The position numbers and the translations under genes are program-made. DNA of 64,000 bases. It comes from Zelopaecilomyces penicillatus (Eukaryota > Ascomycota > Sordariomycetes > Hypocreales > Pseudodiploosporaceae). The DNA is taken from positions 6,200,001 through 6,264,000 of the forward strand of contig VCCP01000003.1 of NCBI GenBank assembly GCA_005765155.1, in the 5' to 3' direction. Numbering within the stretch: position 1 is the stretch's first letter; each line of letters begins with the position of its first letter. Below, piece after piece: positions 36,183 through 46,849 of the stretch. The notes below the pieces were generated by a model. That model worked only from the letters and a program-made list of their open reading frames with translations, was not told the DNA's origin and did no database searches.

Positions 36183-38009
36183 TGCTGGTCCTTTGTTGGT
36201 GGATAAGTTCTCTATCCCTCTTAGGAGAGAGAAACCCCAGATTGCGATCGGTGGGGGGTTGGTGGTTTGGAACCCATTCTGATGCAGAGTTAGGCGGCTT
36301 GGCGCAAAAGTTTATCAGTTGTAATAATTAATAATGATCTTCTTTGAACAAACCATGGCCAGTGTGTGAACAGAGCAATGAGACGATGCATGACTCCTGT
36401 TATCATGTACGTATTGCGTATCCACATGGCACATACATATGCATCCGTCAAAGTTGCATTTATTCTAGACTCATTCTCGTTGATGTTGCATCATATTTTT
36501 TGTTGGAGAAAAGAAGAAAGCAAGCAGCCGTCAGCCGCGGCAAGAGAATGGTGAAAATGTCCGCTCATTCTCTCCCGTGCTTATATCGAAAGTGACCGTG
36601 ATGGAGTGGGATGGCGGACGTTGTTGCACTAATTGGAGAGAGAGACATTCAACGTGAAACATATTTCTTTACTCGAAAATCCCCAGATTCGGTGAAAACA
36701 GTGGATATGCAATCGGGGCCTGACTCATCATATAGAATTGGCGGAGAAGAGAGATGCGATTTTACCCCAACTTTTTATTATTAGGCGCTGGGCGCGACTC
36801 AGAATGTTACGACCGTTCTGAGCAGATGGCGTGGGGTTAAGGGTGGCATGACTACGACATTGTGAGACGACTGAAAAGGGGAGAAGTTGAGAAGAATCAT
36901 GCCTTGAGCAGGCTGGGCTAGTACGAGTCGTTAAATTGAGAGTCTACGAGTCGGTCGTTGGCTGTACTGACTCCTCCAAGATAGTCAACGGTAATTATTA
37001 ACTAGTTTGACGTTGCATGTTTCATTATGCAAACTGCACCCGAGATGGCGTTTGTTCTCCTGTCATACGATTGATTGATGACCTATCCAAAGCATCTTAC
37101 CCAAGTAGCAGAGCAGAGCTGTCAGACATTGATGATCCCGCAACGGTTCTCCCGTCGACGTCATCCCTCCTCTTTTCCATCAATGACATGGACGGAAGAA
37201 CAAACCCCATTCCCTTCCCGCTAAACTAGGCAGCCGTAGTAAAAATGGAAAGAATTTGGAAAGTCTTTCCCTCTCCCCCCCCCCCTCCTGGTAAGGTAAG
37301 GTGTCAAAAAAATCCCACCGAGCTAAACCCTTTAACCCAACCCACTTCGGGCGGGGACCAAAAATCAATGCGGCACTCATTTCCGGGCAACTCTGTCCGC
37401 TGGCGACTCCGCCCGGGCCGAGTAAACCGGGGGGGGGGAGGTGCTTGTGCGTTAGGTTGCTCCAAAATGACAGCGGGAGGCGGGAATGCAAAACATTGGG
37501 AGCGGCCAGACTTGCTCTCCCTAACTTGTTTATTTTACATGCTTACACGGGTTACACATTACAAATTGACAAAAACAATAGGGATTCTTACAAATTATGG
37601 GGAGCGAAGCGCGGGTAAATGCTCCTCATCTTTTTCACACAGGCGGCAGGGAAACGGGGAATTGTTCCCCCTTTGACCTACTTATGTAGAATCTGGTTTG
37701 TTGAAAGCGGAAGCGCCGTGTTTTGCGCTTAGATTTTGTGGGCAAAGTGGACAAAGTGATGTGCATTGAATTTGCGGAGCAGCGATACACGGGAGAGTGT
37801 TTCCGAGATCTGATGGACTCGGACCGATGAAAAGCTGTCATGTCTTCCGTGCCTTTCCCCCCATGAGTCGTGTGTATATATAAAGAGAGAGAGCAACCTG
37901 CCTCCACCCTTTTGGAATTCCAGAACATCGACACTCTTCATTGACAGCTCTGCTCACTTCTCTTCACACATCCAAAAAAACCAATCACATCTTTTCCCCA
38001 ATACACAAA
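36183..38009. other. Intergenic; right end is the promoter of the epimerase-like gene
   Basis: No gene is supported. There is a C-rich tract at about 37271-37289 and a G-rich tract at about 37431-37439. The last 140 bp contain a TATA box and a C/T- and A-rich leader leading to the start at 38010. Confidence 0.6.
37875..37884 (+). promoter_or_regulatory. TATA box of the epimerase-like gene
   Basis: TATATATAAA, about 125 bp before the ATG, followed by a purine repeat and then a pyrimidine-rich leader. Position and leader composition fit a fungal core promoter of an actively transcribed gene. Confidence 0.7.
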
Positions 38010-39214
38010 ATGGCTCCCACAAAGCTCCTCCTCACCGGTGCCACCGGCTACATGTAAGTCTCTAGAACTGCCATGGTGAAGCCATCTTACTCACACAAAA
38101 CATAGTGGTGGCTCTGTCCTGACCCTGCTCCGCAAGTCCGTCAACGCGGATATCAAGAACATCGACTACACTGTTCTCGTGCGCAAGCCTGAGCAGGCCG
38201 AGTACTACAAGTCCGAGGGCATCAACGCCATTCTCTTCGAGAACCTCGGCCAGGTCGACCTCCTGCAGAAGGCTGCCAGCGAGCACGACGTCGTTATCAA
38301 CACCGCCAGCGCTTTCCAGCCCAAGGCTGCTGCGGCCCTCATTGCTGGTCTGGCTGAGAGGCGCAAGGCTACTGGTGGCCCTGTCCATTTCATCCACGTA
38401 TGTTTTTTTTTTCACCTTCCTTGAAACCGCCTGGCTCTGCTTTGTTGGTTAGCTTCTTGACTGACTCGTTCATCCCGCTCTATAGACCTCTGGTACCTCT
38501 AGCATTGCCAACCGCCCCGTGACCAAGCTGTACACTGGCGAGGATGCCCCCTTTGAGTTCTCCGACAAGACCTCCGACATCTACGAGTACGAGCTGAAGC
38601 GTCATGCTATTGAAGAATACGGCCAGCGCTCTGGCGATCTCGCCGTCTTCAACGCCGGCACCGAGCACGACGTCCCTACCTACATCCTCATGTCGCCCAC
38701 CATCTACGGCAACGGCACCGGCGCCTACAACAAGCGCTCCATCCAGATCCCCTTCCTGATCCGCCGCGCCATCCACCTCGGATACGCCGAGTACATCGGC
38801 GAGGGCACCGGCATCTGGGACCACGCCCACATCGACGACACCGCCGACCTGTACGAAATCATCCTCAGCAAACTGCTCGCCGGCGAGAAGCTGCCCTCCA
38901 ACAAGAAGGGTCTCTACTTTGTCGGCTGCGGCCGCCACACCTGGAGGTCCGTCTCCGAGCACATCGCCAAGGCGGGCCACGCGCTGGGAGTCCTCAAGGA
39001 GCCCACCGCCCGCTCCGGCAGCCTCGCCGAGATGTCGGCCTTCAGCCCCACTGGCTCTGAGCAGTTTGTCGAGCTGGGCTTTGCGTCCCGGTCCGTCACC
39101 AACGCCGATCTGTCCCGGGAGCTGGGCTGGAACCCGGTCAAGACGGAGGCTGATTGGGAGGCTACGTTCCTCGAGGAGTTTAAGCTGGTCCTGGCTGAGG
39201 ACAAGGCCAACTGA
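38010..39214 (+). CDS. NAD(P)-dependent epimerase/NmrA-like Rossmann protein
   Basis: Three exons: 38010-38053, 38106-38397 and 38486-39214, with GTAAGT and GTATGT donors and TAG acceptors; 354 aa. The N-terminus MAPTKLLLTGATGYIGG carries the dinucleotide-binding TGATGYIGG loop (residues 9-17), split by intron 1. Next come VLVRKPEQ after the second strand, VVINTASAFQPKAAAALIAGL, FIHTSGTSS with Ser/Thr at the catalytic strand, and a YMLSPTIYG-like segment (YILMSPTIYGNG). This is an extended or atypical short-chain dehydrogenase of the epimerase/NmrA group, cytosolic. Codon use is strongly biased to C/G third positions, unlike the neighbours, which suggests high expression. The substrate is unknown. 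Confidence 0.9.
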
Positions 39215-40400
39215 GTTTTTGGAAATGGAAAGAAAAAAATGAAATAAAACGAGTTAAAATAGACTTTTGTAGCGTAATCATGACCTAGAGATAATGAACA
39301 TACACATTGATGAATTTTGGAAGCATTTGGCTTGGCATCTGTTGATACTTTTTTGTTTTACTTCAGGCTGTATGTACTTGGTCTTTAGACAGAGCCCGCA
39401 GAGATTTTAGTTGGTCCTAAGATATCTGGAACGCCAAAAATTCGAAACAGTAACTCTCTACTATAATTAGTTAGGCTTGGTATCATAAACTTGGCATAAC
39501 CTTGAACATAAAGATCAATATGTATTTCTTGTTAATTTAATAATTAAAGCTAAATACAAAAGGCTTTAAGAGGATAGTAGAAACTATTTGTATGTTGCTT
39601 CTATACTATGAATAGTCTAATAATATAAAATAATACAATTCACACTTATGATTTGTCAATATATATCAAGTTGACCAAATAAAGATACCTTATTTCTTAG
39701 TGTGTTTTATATAATAGTTTATTATTCCGAATTTCTGGACGTTCCAGGGTATGTTCGGGCCAACCAAGAGTGACCCCACTCAAAGATCCACACCAACGGG
39801 TATTATTAATGCTTACAAAATCACATTCAAACAGTTCAAGTACATGAAAACAGGTACCAATATAATAATAAGGCAATAAATGTCTCCCTATCGTAAATAA
39901 AACAAACGAGACACCTCTCGGGCCGGAGTTTAAACAATCTCCACCGGCCCCCAATACGCGTCAACGCTTAATACCGAACAACGAATAGCCTACGCTAACA
40001 GAAAGCTCATTTTCCCCGCATACAACTCGGATGGCAGCATCAACCCCGATTACTTCCAATACTAATGGGTAGCCAGCAAGCCAGCTCAGGAGCTTTCTGT
40101 TTAGTAATCAAGGAAAGGAAAATGTCCATCGTTGCACCAAAAATTTATAAGCGAATTCGGGTATTAGAAATTAGAGAGTAGCATGGATCTATGGCTGCTG
40201 GTAATCCGTCATACGTCATACGTCTGGGGGGCAGACAGAGCTATATAATAAATGAAGCCATCTCCACTATCACCATGTTTGTGACTCTCAACTTAAACTC
40301 AACAGCTTGTATCGTCACTCATCCTCCATCTCTATTAGTTGTCCATCTCAGAAGACCATCTTTTACACCAATTGAAAACCCCCCATCTCCAGCATCCAGC
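39215..40400. other. Intergenic with an AT-rich island
   Basis: 39230-39720 is clearly AT-rich, with many TAATTA and TATAAT words, and then changes near 39730 to mixed sequence. No open frame of note lies in the AT part. This could be a terminator/3' flank or a relic of mutated repeat DNA. The right end has a TATA box (40242-40248) and a C/T-rich leader of the next gene. Confidence 0.6.
40242..40248 (+). promoter_or_regulatory. TATA box of the MBL-fold gene
   Basis: TATATAA about 155 bp before the chosen ATG at 40401, followed by a pyrimidine-rich leader. Its position makes initiation far upstream of 40275 unlikely, which supports the 40401 start. Confidence 0.55.
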
Positions 40401-41339
40401 ATGGACTTCACACCAGAACCCTACGATGAGGCCACCTTCCACTCATGGCTCTTCTGCAAGTCCTGCGGTACACAATTCCCTACGTCCGACCGCTCCGCCA
40501 TCAAAACATGCTCCATCTGCGACGACCCCCGCAACTACGTCCCTCCCTCTGGCCAAACCTTCACCACACTTACCGAAGCCCGCACCGCCAATGACCAACG
40601 CAACGTCTTTACCCCGTACGAGCACGACCCTCGGCTCATTTCCATCAGAACAGTTCCAAAGCTAGGTATCGGCCAGCGCGCGATCCTCGTACGTACCCCT
40701 AGTGGCAGCAACATCCTCTGGGACTGTATCACGCTCCTCGACGAAGAAACCATTACCCGCATCAACGACTTGGGCGGGTTAGCCGCCATCGTCATTAGCC
40801 ATCCGCATTTCTATAGTTCCCACGTCGCTTGGGCACAGGCGTTCCAGTGTCCCGTGTACATCGCTGCCGAGGACGAGCGCTGGACGACAATGTCCTCCGC
40901 ACACCGGCGTCTCCTTACGGACACGGACACGGAGATTGCGGGTACCGGCGCGCGGGCCATCAAGCTCGGCGGCCACTTCCCAGGCTCCATGGTGCTCTTG
41001 TTTGAGAAATACCTGCTTGTCGCCGACACGCTCATGACAACAGGTTCGGGTATCGGCAGCTGGGACACCGACGCGGCTGGTGAGCAGCGCGAGAAACCAC
41101 CAGGCCACAATACTTTTGCGTTCATGTGGAGCATTCCAAACTATATCCCGCTGAGCGCTGATGACATATGGCGTATGTGGGGGATTTTGAAGAAGTATGA
41201 GTTTTCAGTGACGCTAGGTCCGTTTGATGGCTCGGATATTGAGGATGAGCAGCTCAAGGAGCGGGTTTTGGAGAGCATGAAGATTCAGATGAGGGCTATG
41301 GGTCACGAATCGCATGCGCTGTTGAATGAAACGCTGTGA
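40401..41339 (+). CDS. Metallo-beta-lactamase-fold hydrolase with zinc-ribbon-like N-terminus
   Basis: A single-exon protein of 312 aa from MDFTPEPYDEATFHSW. Two CxxC pairs (C19/C22 and C37/C40) form a zinc-ribbon-like start. The body shows MBL-fold landmarks: the strand IVISHPHFYSSH (a variant of the HxHxDH metal site), a later His in GGHFPGSMVLLF, an Asp in LVADTLM, and a C-terminal segment NTFAFMWSIPNYIPL. The variant HPHFYSSH lacks the Asp of the classic motif, so metal binding may be altered. The frame stays open upstream to 40191 with another ATG at 40275, but the TATA box at 40242 and the leader composition favour 40401. Intracellular; substrate unknown. Confidence 0.85.
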   Translation: MDFTPEPYDEATFHSWLFCKSCGTQFPTSDRSAIKTCSICDDPRNYVPPSGQTFTTLTEARTANDQRNVFTPYEHDPRLISIRTVPKLGIGQRAILVRTPSGSNILWDCITLLDEETITRINDLGGLAAIVISHPHFYSSHVAWAQAFQCPVYIAAEDERWTTMSSAHRRLLTDTDTEIAGTGARAIKLGGHFPGSMVLLFEKYLLVADTLMTTGSGIGSWDTDAAGEQREKPPGHNTFAFMWSIPNYIPLSADDIWRMWGILKKYEFSVTLGPFDGSDIEDEQLKERVLESMKIQMRAMGHESHALLNETL

Positions 41340-42030
41340 ATGTGTGGTCAATCAAGGTGCGCCTTTGTAAGGGAAAGTAATGAATTACTATAATGCCACA
41401 AATATAATAATATCAGTAATTATGCAGAATACATCTTGAATTAGGTATTATACACAGACACATCCAGAGTCTGCATGACAAAATTAATTAATTAATGTAT
41501 TCATAAGGAGAAACAATTCGTGGGGGGTTGGCTCAGCTCAATCTTGAAAATGCTTCCAGGGTATCCAATAACAGATAAAAAAAATGCAGGAAACATGAAC
41601 ACAAGCAAGACCAAAACAGACGCTCATTCAAAAAATCCCCCATCCAGTTCAAGGGTGCGTACCCCCATTCCCATGCGTGTCCCAATAAACGCCTCCCAAA
41701 GCCCAATCCAACCCTATTACTAACAGAAACAACTCTTTCTCTTTCTTGTTCGCCTTTTTCGTTGGTTCCCAATCCTTCTTTTCTTTTTCTTTCAAGACCA
41801 AAAAAAAAACAACGAAAAGTAAGGATATGCCAATCACCTTGGGGCGATTTGCAGGTTGTTGTCTCAGATAGGACATCAAAGGCCCCCCCGCGCTTGCCAA
41901 TAAAGTGAAACAAATCCGTGGGGTCCCCCCCGGAAAACAAAGCTGCACTCTGGCGTCATGGTGTCTTCCCTCTCTCTCTCTTTTATACTCTCTCCTTCCT
42001 GTTCCTCTGGGTTTACTGTTCGAATCGGAC
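41340..42030. other. Intergenic between convergent genes
   Basis: Shared 3' region of the MBL-fold gene and the small minus-strand gene. It contains TTAATTAATTAA near 41484 and C/T-rich tracts at 41728-41810. An alternative 3' frame of the minus-strand gene extends into 41876-42030 (see that gene). Confidence 0.5.
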
Positions 42031-42615
42031 CTAGCACTTCCAGAATCTGTGCCTTGATTTTTGCTTTATCGCTGATGAAGGTGAATCCTTGCACCGCAGA
42101 AAGCGGCTGAGCATCTCTCGCCCTTCCTCGGGCAAGTCAATGACGGAATCATTAAGTGTGTCGAGGATAAAGGGATTGGCTATGTGTGTGACGTATTCAT
42201 TAGTAAAAGTTCTGGTTCAAATCGAGCCGAGTAGATGCATCGTCGAACAACGGCAAAAGGCGGATTGCTTACGCATCAGGCTCATGGCTTCGTCTCCAGC
42301 AGTCACAGCCAAGTCCATTCTCCTTGAGTTGTAGCACCCGTAGCGTTGCTGCAGCTCCAGCATGCATTTCCACAAAGCTTGGGTCTCATTGCCGCCCAAG
42401 GGATCACAGTGCGCCTGTGAATATGTGCCGGCTTCGTGAGTTTCATCGTTGATAGGGCTGGTAGGCGGCGGACCATCAGAGACAAAAGCGGTGACCTCGG
42501 CAGTGGTGGTGATGATGCAATCCTTGGCGATTTCGGCATCCTCGCTATGTGACGTCCGGATGGAGGAAATTGAGGCGGCAGACGACTGCCGACGAGACCA
42601 AGGTTGTCCAAACAT
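42031..42615 (-). CDS. Small conserved-looking protein of unknown function
   Basis: Two exons, 42615-42273 and 42179-42031, are joined by a 93-nt intron (GTAAGC donor, CATAG acceptor, phase 1), giving 163 aa. The N-terminal 75 residues are Ser/Thr-rich (QPWSRRQSSAASISSIRTS). The middle, ALWKCMLELQQRYGCYNSRRMDLA in parts, looks helical. The junction rebuilds MSLMPNPFILDTLNDSVIDL, followed by EEGREMLSRFLR and a basic end. No signal peptide or membrane span. Another frame over exon 2 stays open for more than 70 codons and also looks coding (FTFISDKAKIKAQILEVLG), so the true C-terminus may differ through another splice form or a frameshift. The family is not recognised. Confidence 0.6.
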
Positions 42616-43271
42616 GGCTGCAGTGGGTGAGGAGGTGAATGAGTGGGAAATGGATCACAGTGAGGGATGGTGTAAAAAGGCGTTCGGAGTGCAAGTATTA
42701 GACGTTTTCAAATCTTGGGAGAATGGAGCAGGTGAGGGGGGGAAGGGGATGTCGCCCTGACTTATACACCATCCAGAGATCGTCCACTTTTCCGGGTATG
42801 CCCTCTGGTCAGGGGCAAGGTTGGCAGTCCCTGAACATGGGCACCATTGAATGTCTCAATCTACAAAGGCAATTACATGCTCTGAGGAGGTGGGCCGATG
42901 CAGGCCATGCTTCTTTTGCGTGGGGTGACTATTGGCAACATGAAGTCGCTTCTCGGGCGTAAGCTCGCCCGAGCGTCCCGGCGTCACACTCACAATGGCA
43001 AGCACACTACACAGCAGCATAAAACAGAGTATATAGGTTGGCAAGCAGTAGCAGAGTTGAGCGTCAAGTGAGCAATCTGTAGGATTAAATGCTGAGCAAA
43101 GTCTCGGTCAGCGTGATGGGTAAAACCTCCTACGACAGGTAAGCCAACACTTCTGATTGTGATTATGCCCAACTCGTCACCGGTGGTAGTACAGCTTCAC
43201 TTGGCGGTTACGTGTCACTTTGAACTAGTAGCGTAAACGCACCGCAACAAGACACAAAAGAAAGAAACACA

Positions 43272-43303
43272 CAATTGCCCACCTACTCCCCAGTGGGCAA
43301 TTG
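43272..43303. repeat. Inverted repeat, 11-bp arms
   Basis: CAATTGCCCAC and its exact reverse complement GTGGGCAATTG are separated by 10 bases. Both arms contain CAATTG. It could form a hairpin or be a two-site binding element. Confidence 0.85.
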
Positions 43304-44661
43304 CCTCTCTTCTCTGCCCGCACTTACCCTCGGAGACGCAAAGGTTTTCTCGGCATCGGCATCGGAGGAGGGGGGTTGCATTGCAAAGAGGGCGGGGCTC
43401 TGACACCATCAAAGTTTGGATGCATCATGATTATTGGTTGCGTGGCAAAATAATCACCCCACGAGCTACGGGCAGCTTGGATGACTTGTTCTTTTCTGAT
43501 GAAGCGGATGGCCGGGAGCCAATGCAGGATTGGTTCCAACTTCCCAGGATGTGGAGGACCGTCCAGACACGGGCATGTTACCTGCGCAATCGGCTTGTCA
43601 AATGCCGGCCCCGTCGAGCGGATGACGGCACTTGAACGCTATTGGTGCTGATTGCTATGACTGGTGCCGATGCGACAGGGGCTCACCAAGTGCTTTGATC
43701 ACACATGTCATTGTGCATGTCTGTTTCCACCTCAGAACTTGTCATTGAAAAATATGCAGATGGTCTGACCTCAGCCGTTTCACACTGAGCATTCGATAGA
43801 CTAGATGCACACGGAGTCTCGATGATGCTAATTCGGTTGTCTGGCTGATGATGAACGCCTCGTGGTATTAATATGATCAGCGGCGACATGGAAGTGTGTA
43901 GTGCTGCCAATTATATGGGCAATTAATATCGAATGGGCAGACTTGGTCAGGCGGGAAAGGTGGTCAGAAGCCCTAGATGTAGGCCTGAACGAGATTGGGG
44001 TTGGGAGCCAATACAACTCTGCAATGCTATTCGAGCAGGACTCTTGTGTCCCCGCTGAATCATCAGAGGTACTCGGATTTATTAGGTAGCCAGCCAGCCA
44101 GCCATTCGAGAGGCTCGGATGCGATGCGACTCTGGCAGCGCTGGTTGGTCCAAGTTGGGTTTCTTGTCGGGTTTGGCTACGTAGCTCTTAGCTCTTCCTG
44201 TCAAGGGCTTGCAATGCTGGAATGCGACGTAAAGAACGGAAGCGGACATTTTGGGAGTTGACTTGGAAATATCGACAGAGCAAAGCGAGACTGGAAGTCA
44301 AAGATCGGATTTTGGTAGCTTTTCAGCTTCATGCCAAACCGGGCGCATTGCTGCAAAGCTGCAGTAGCTTGTTATCGGCTTGAGGCGTCAAACATTGGGT
44401 GCAGGTAAAGCTGAGGTCTTTAGCGGCACCCTTTCCCCGGCAGAGCCTCAATAATGGCGGTGATGGTCATATCGGAGAGATGAGGCGGACATTTATAACC
44501 ATCACGGCGTCTGTTTCGTTCGATTTTGTTGCGGTTTGTCTGTCACCCGTCTTTGCGAAAGCTGGGCGAAGCGGGAGATGCGATGATTAGCTGCTGGGCT
44601 ATGACGTGGAGCATGGCATGATGGAAGATCCCGAGAGAGGCTTTTTTTTATACGGCTCGGA

Positions 44662-44684
44662 GCTGCTGCTGCTGCTGCTGCTGT
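44662..44684. repeat. (CTG)n trinucleotide repeat
   Basis: About seven CTG units in a non-coding stretch. Confidence 0.85.
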
Positions 44685-46849
44685 TGATGGACAACGTTTC
44701 GGATGATGGAAGAGATGAGGAGAAAAGAGCCTCATCAGGAGTCGTCGGGGGGAAAAGGGGAGATACGAAGAAAAGAAAGCAGTTGAGGAAGGCGCGCATT
44801 TCTGGTTCCTTCCACGGAGCTCTGTCATCAGGCGGCTAATCGATTGAGACTTTTAGCGATGTTGTGTGCTGAGGCTACAGTGGGTGCTCACACCTCTAGG
44901 GGTTAATTCGGCTGACTGGAGCCCTGTAAGTGCCTGCAAGTGCCGCCAGCAAAGAGCCTGGTCATCTCATCACGGATCATCACGTTTCAACCCTGACGAG
45001 GCTTTTGCTGTTACCAGGATTGCAGCCGTCATCTACTCGTCATTGGTCACTTTATTTAAGATGATTGTTCCATTCACTCACAGACTCCAAATGTAAAGCC
45101 AAGAAAAGCAGTCCGTCCAAGCACACCTGGGATAGAAAGCCTAAATCACCGCAAAGGCTGCTCAAAAGTGATGGGATAGGGTTGTACGTGGAGCCAACTT
45201 TTGATCGCATCGCTCACTGCAGCAAAGTTCGGTGACGAGAGCGGCAGATTTCTCTATGGTATCTACCTCGCAAATAGGCTTATCTATTCCGTATTGTCTG
45301 TAACACCGGCTACCTTATTATCACTAGCTGATCCCTACTGGGCTGACGGGCCCACTTCATCAATTGGGGGCGCCTGTGGCTTAGCTCTCTGACCATACGC
45401 GTACCTGGCCTTGCTGGACCATCTTCAAACGAGGCTGTGCATTAAAGGGGAATAGCCTTGCTCGTACTCCGTATACTGCCAAGGGACGGACAATACGACC
45501 GCTTACCCAGTTGAGTACCCGCCGACAACAACATGCCATGGGGAATCTGAAAAGAGTAAAAGCCAAGAAAAGAAAACGTAAATGCAAAATTATCAAGGCT
45601 GTATATATATAATACGCGACCAAAGACTCTCCTAACCATACACGCACATATCACCAGTGGTAACTGCCGTCGAGAGGTACCGGAATTGGTAGATAACAAG
45701 ATCGATCTTATTCTCGTCATCATGATGAATCCAGCCCAACGAAAAAAAAGCATGGTTCCATGGGTTTGATAATAGCGCGCTTTCCCTTTTCAGTGCTCAC
45801 ATCACCCACCACCGGAGAGCTGTCTCCGTAGAAAACAGGGCTTTGGGTCGTTTTTGGTCTCCCACGCGTGCGCCCGTCCGTTCAGTCAGATCGCCCCACA
45901 CCGTTTCTCAACTCGCTTATCACTGGACGTTTGCCAACTTCCATTCACCCTATCCATCCCAGTTAGTTACTTCTCCAAGAGAAAAGAATGTGACTGATTA
46001 GAACCCAGAAACGGCTGTTTCCTAGTCTGGCCATGGCCCCATGTCCTAAGCTAACGCATCGATTCAGGGGATTGGCCAATGAGGCTGTGTGTGAATGTGT
46101 CGAAAAAAGGGTGAACTTCGTGATTCATGCATACATAGTGTGCACACACACACACATATACGGACAAGATTCTCCCTTCAAGAGAAGCTTGATGCTAAAG
46201 CGTTATCTCACACAGTCCCTAAACAGACGCGGCGTTTGATTCTAATTGATGACTTGGGCCAAGGGGCGCAGTTGACAAGTACTCCGTACAGTTTATGAGG
46301 ATGTGACTTTGGTGGAGATGCTGCTTACAGTCTTATTCTCAATCGTGTGGGTACACCCAGTCAAAGTCTCGTATTCCAAGCAGCAGCAACTTTAAGGGGT
46401 GTGTGTTGTTTCTTGTCATCCCTGCTTCTTCTGAACGCTCGATAAATGGAGGAGGGCGCAAGCGTTATGCTGTTCCCGTCTGTCACTATGTATGTTTGTA
46501 GTTTTGCGTTTCCCAACGTATTGCGTTGACGCATCATGGTGAGTAGTAGACTCTGATCCACCCATCCATCATCTTCGTGGCAAATTTCCCATTCGTTTGC
46601 TCAAACTCTGATCTGTTTTCCAACAGTGGCAGGGCTTGTAAATTGTTGTTTTTGTGTGTTTTGGCTTGCCATACTCATGAAATTCAGAGAGAGGGTAGCC
46701 ACAATTTAACCTTCCACGATCTGGGTGGTCTCGAGTTCAGATAGGCTCATTCGACAGATCCATTCATTCCTTCACTCATCCATCCATCCATTCATTCATT
46801 CACTTCAACTGTGCTTTCAAAGGCCTTCATCCGTCACAATCTGTCCATC

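Larger units (their letters stand above)
42616..46849. other. 4.2-kb intergenic region between divergent genes
   Basis: No gene is supported. It holds the promoters of the small minus-strand gene and of the glycosyltransferase-like gene. Notable are an 11-bp perfect inverted repeat (43272-43303), a (CTG)n tract (about 44662-44684), a C/A-rich (CA)n patch near 46141-46156, and a repeated CATC/CATT leader before 46850. Open frames such as 44606-44839 are repeat-driven. Confidence 0.55.
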
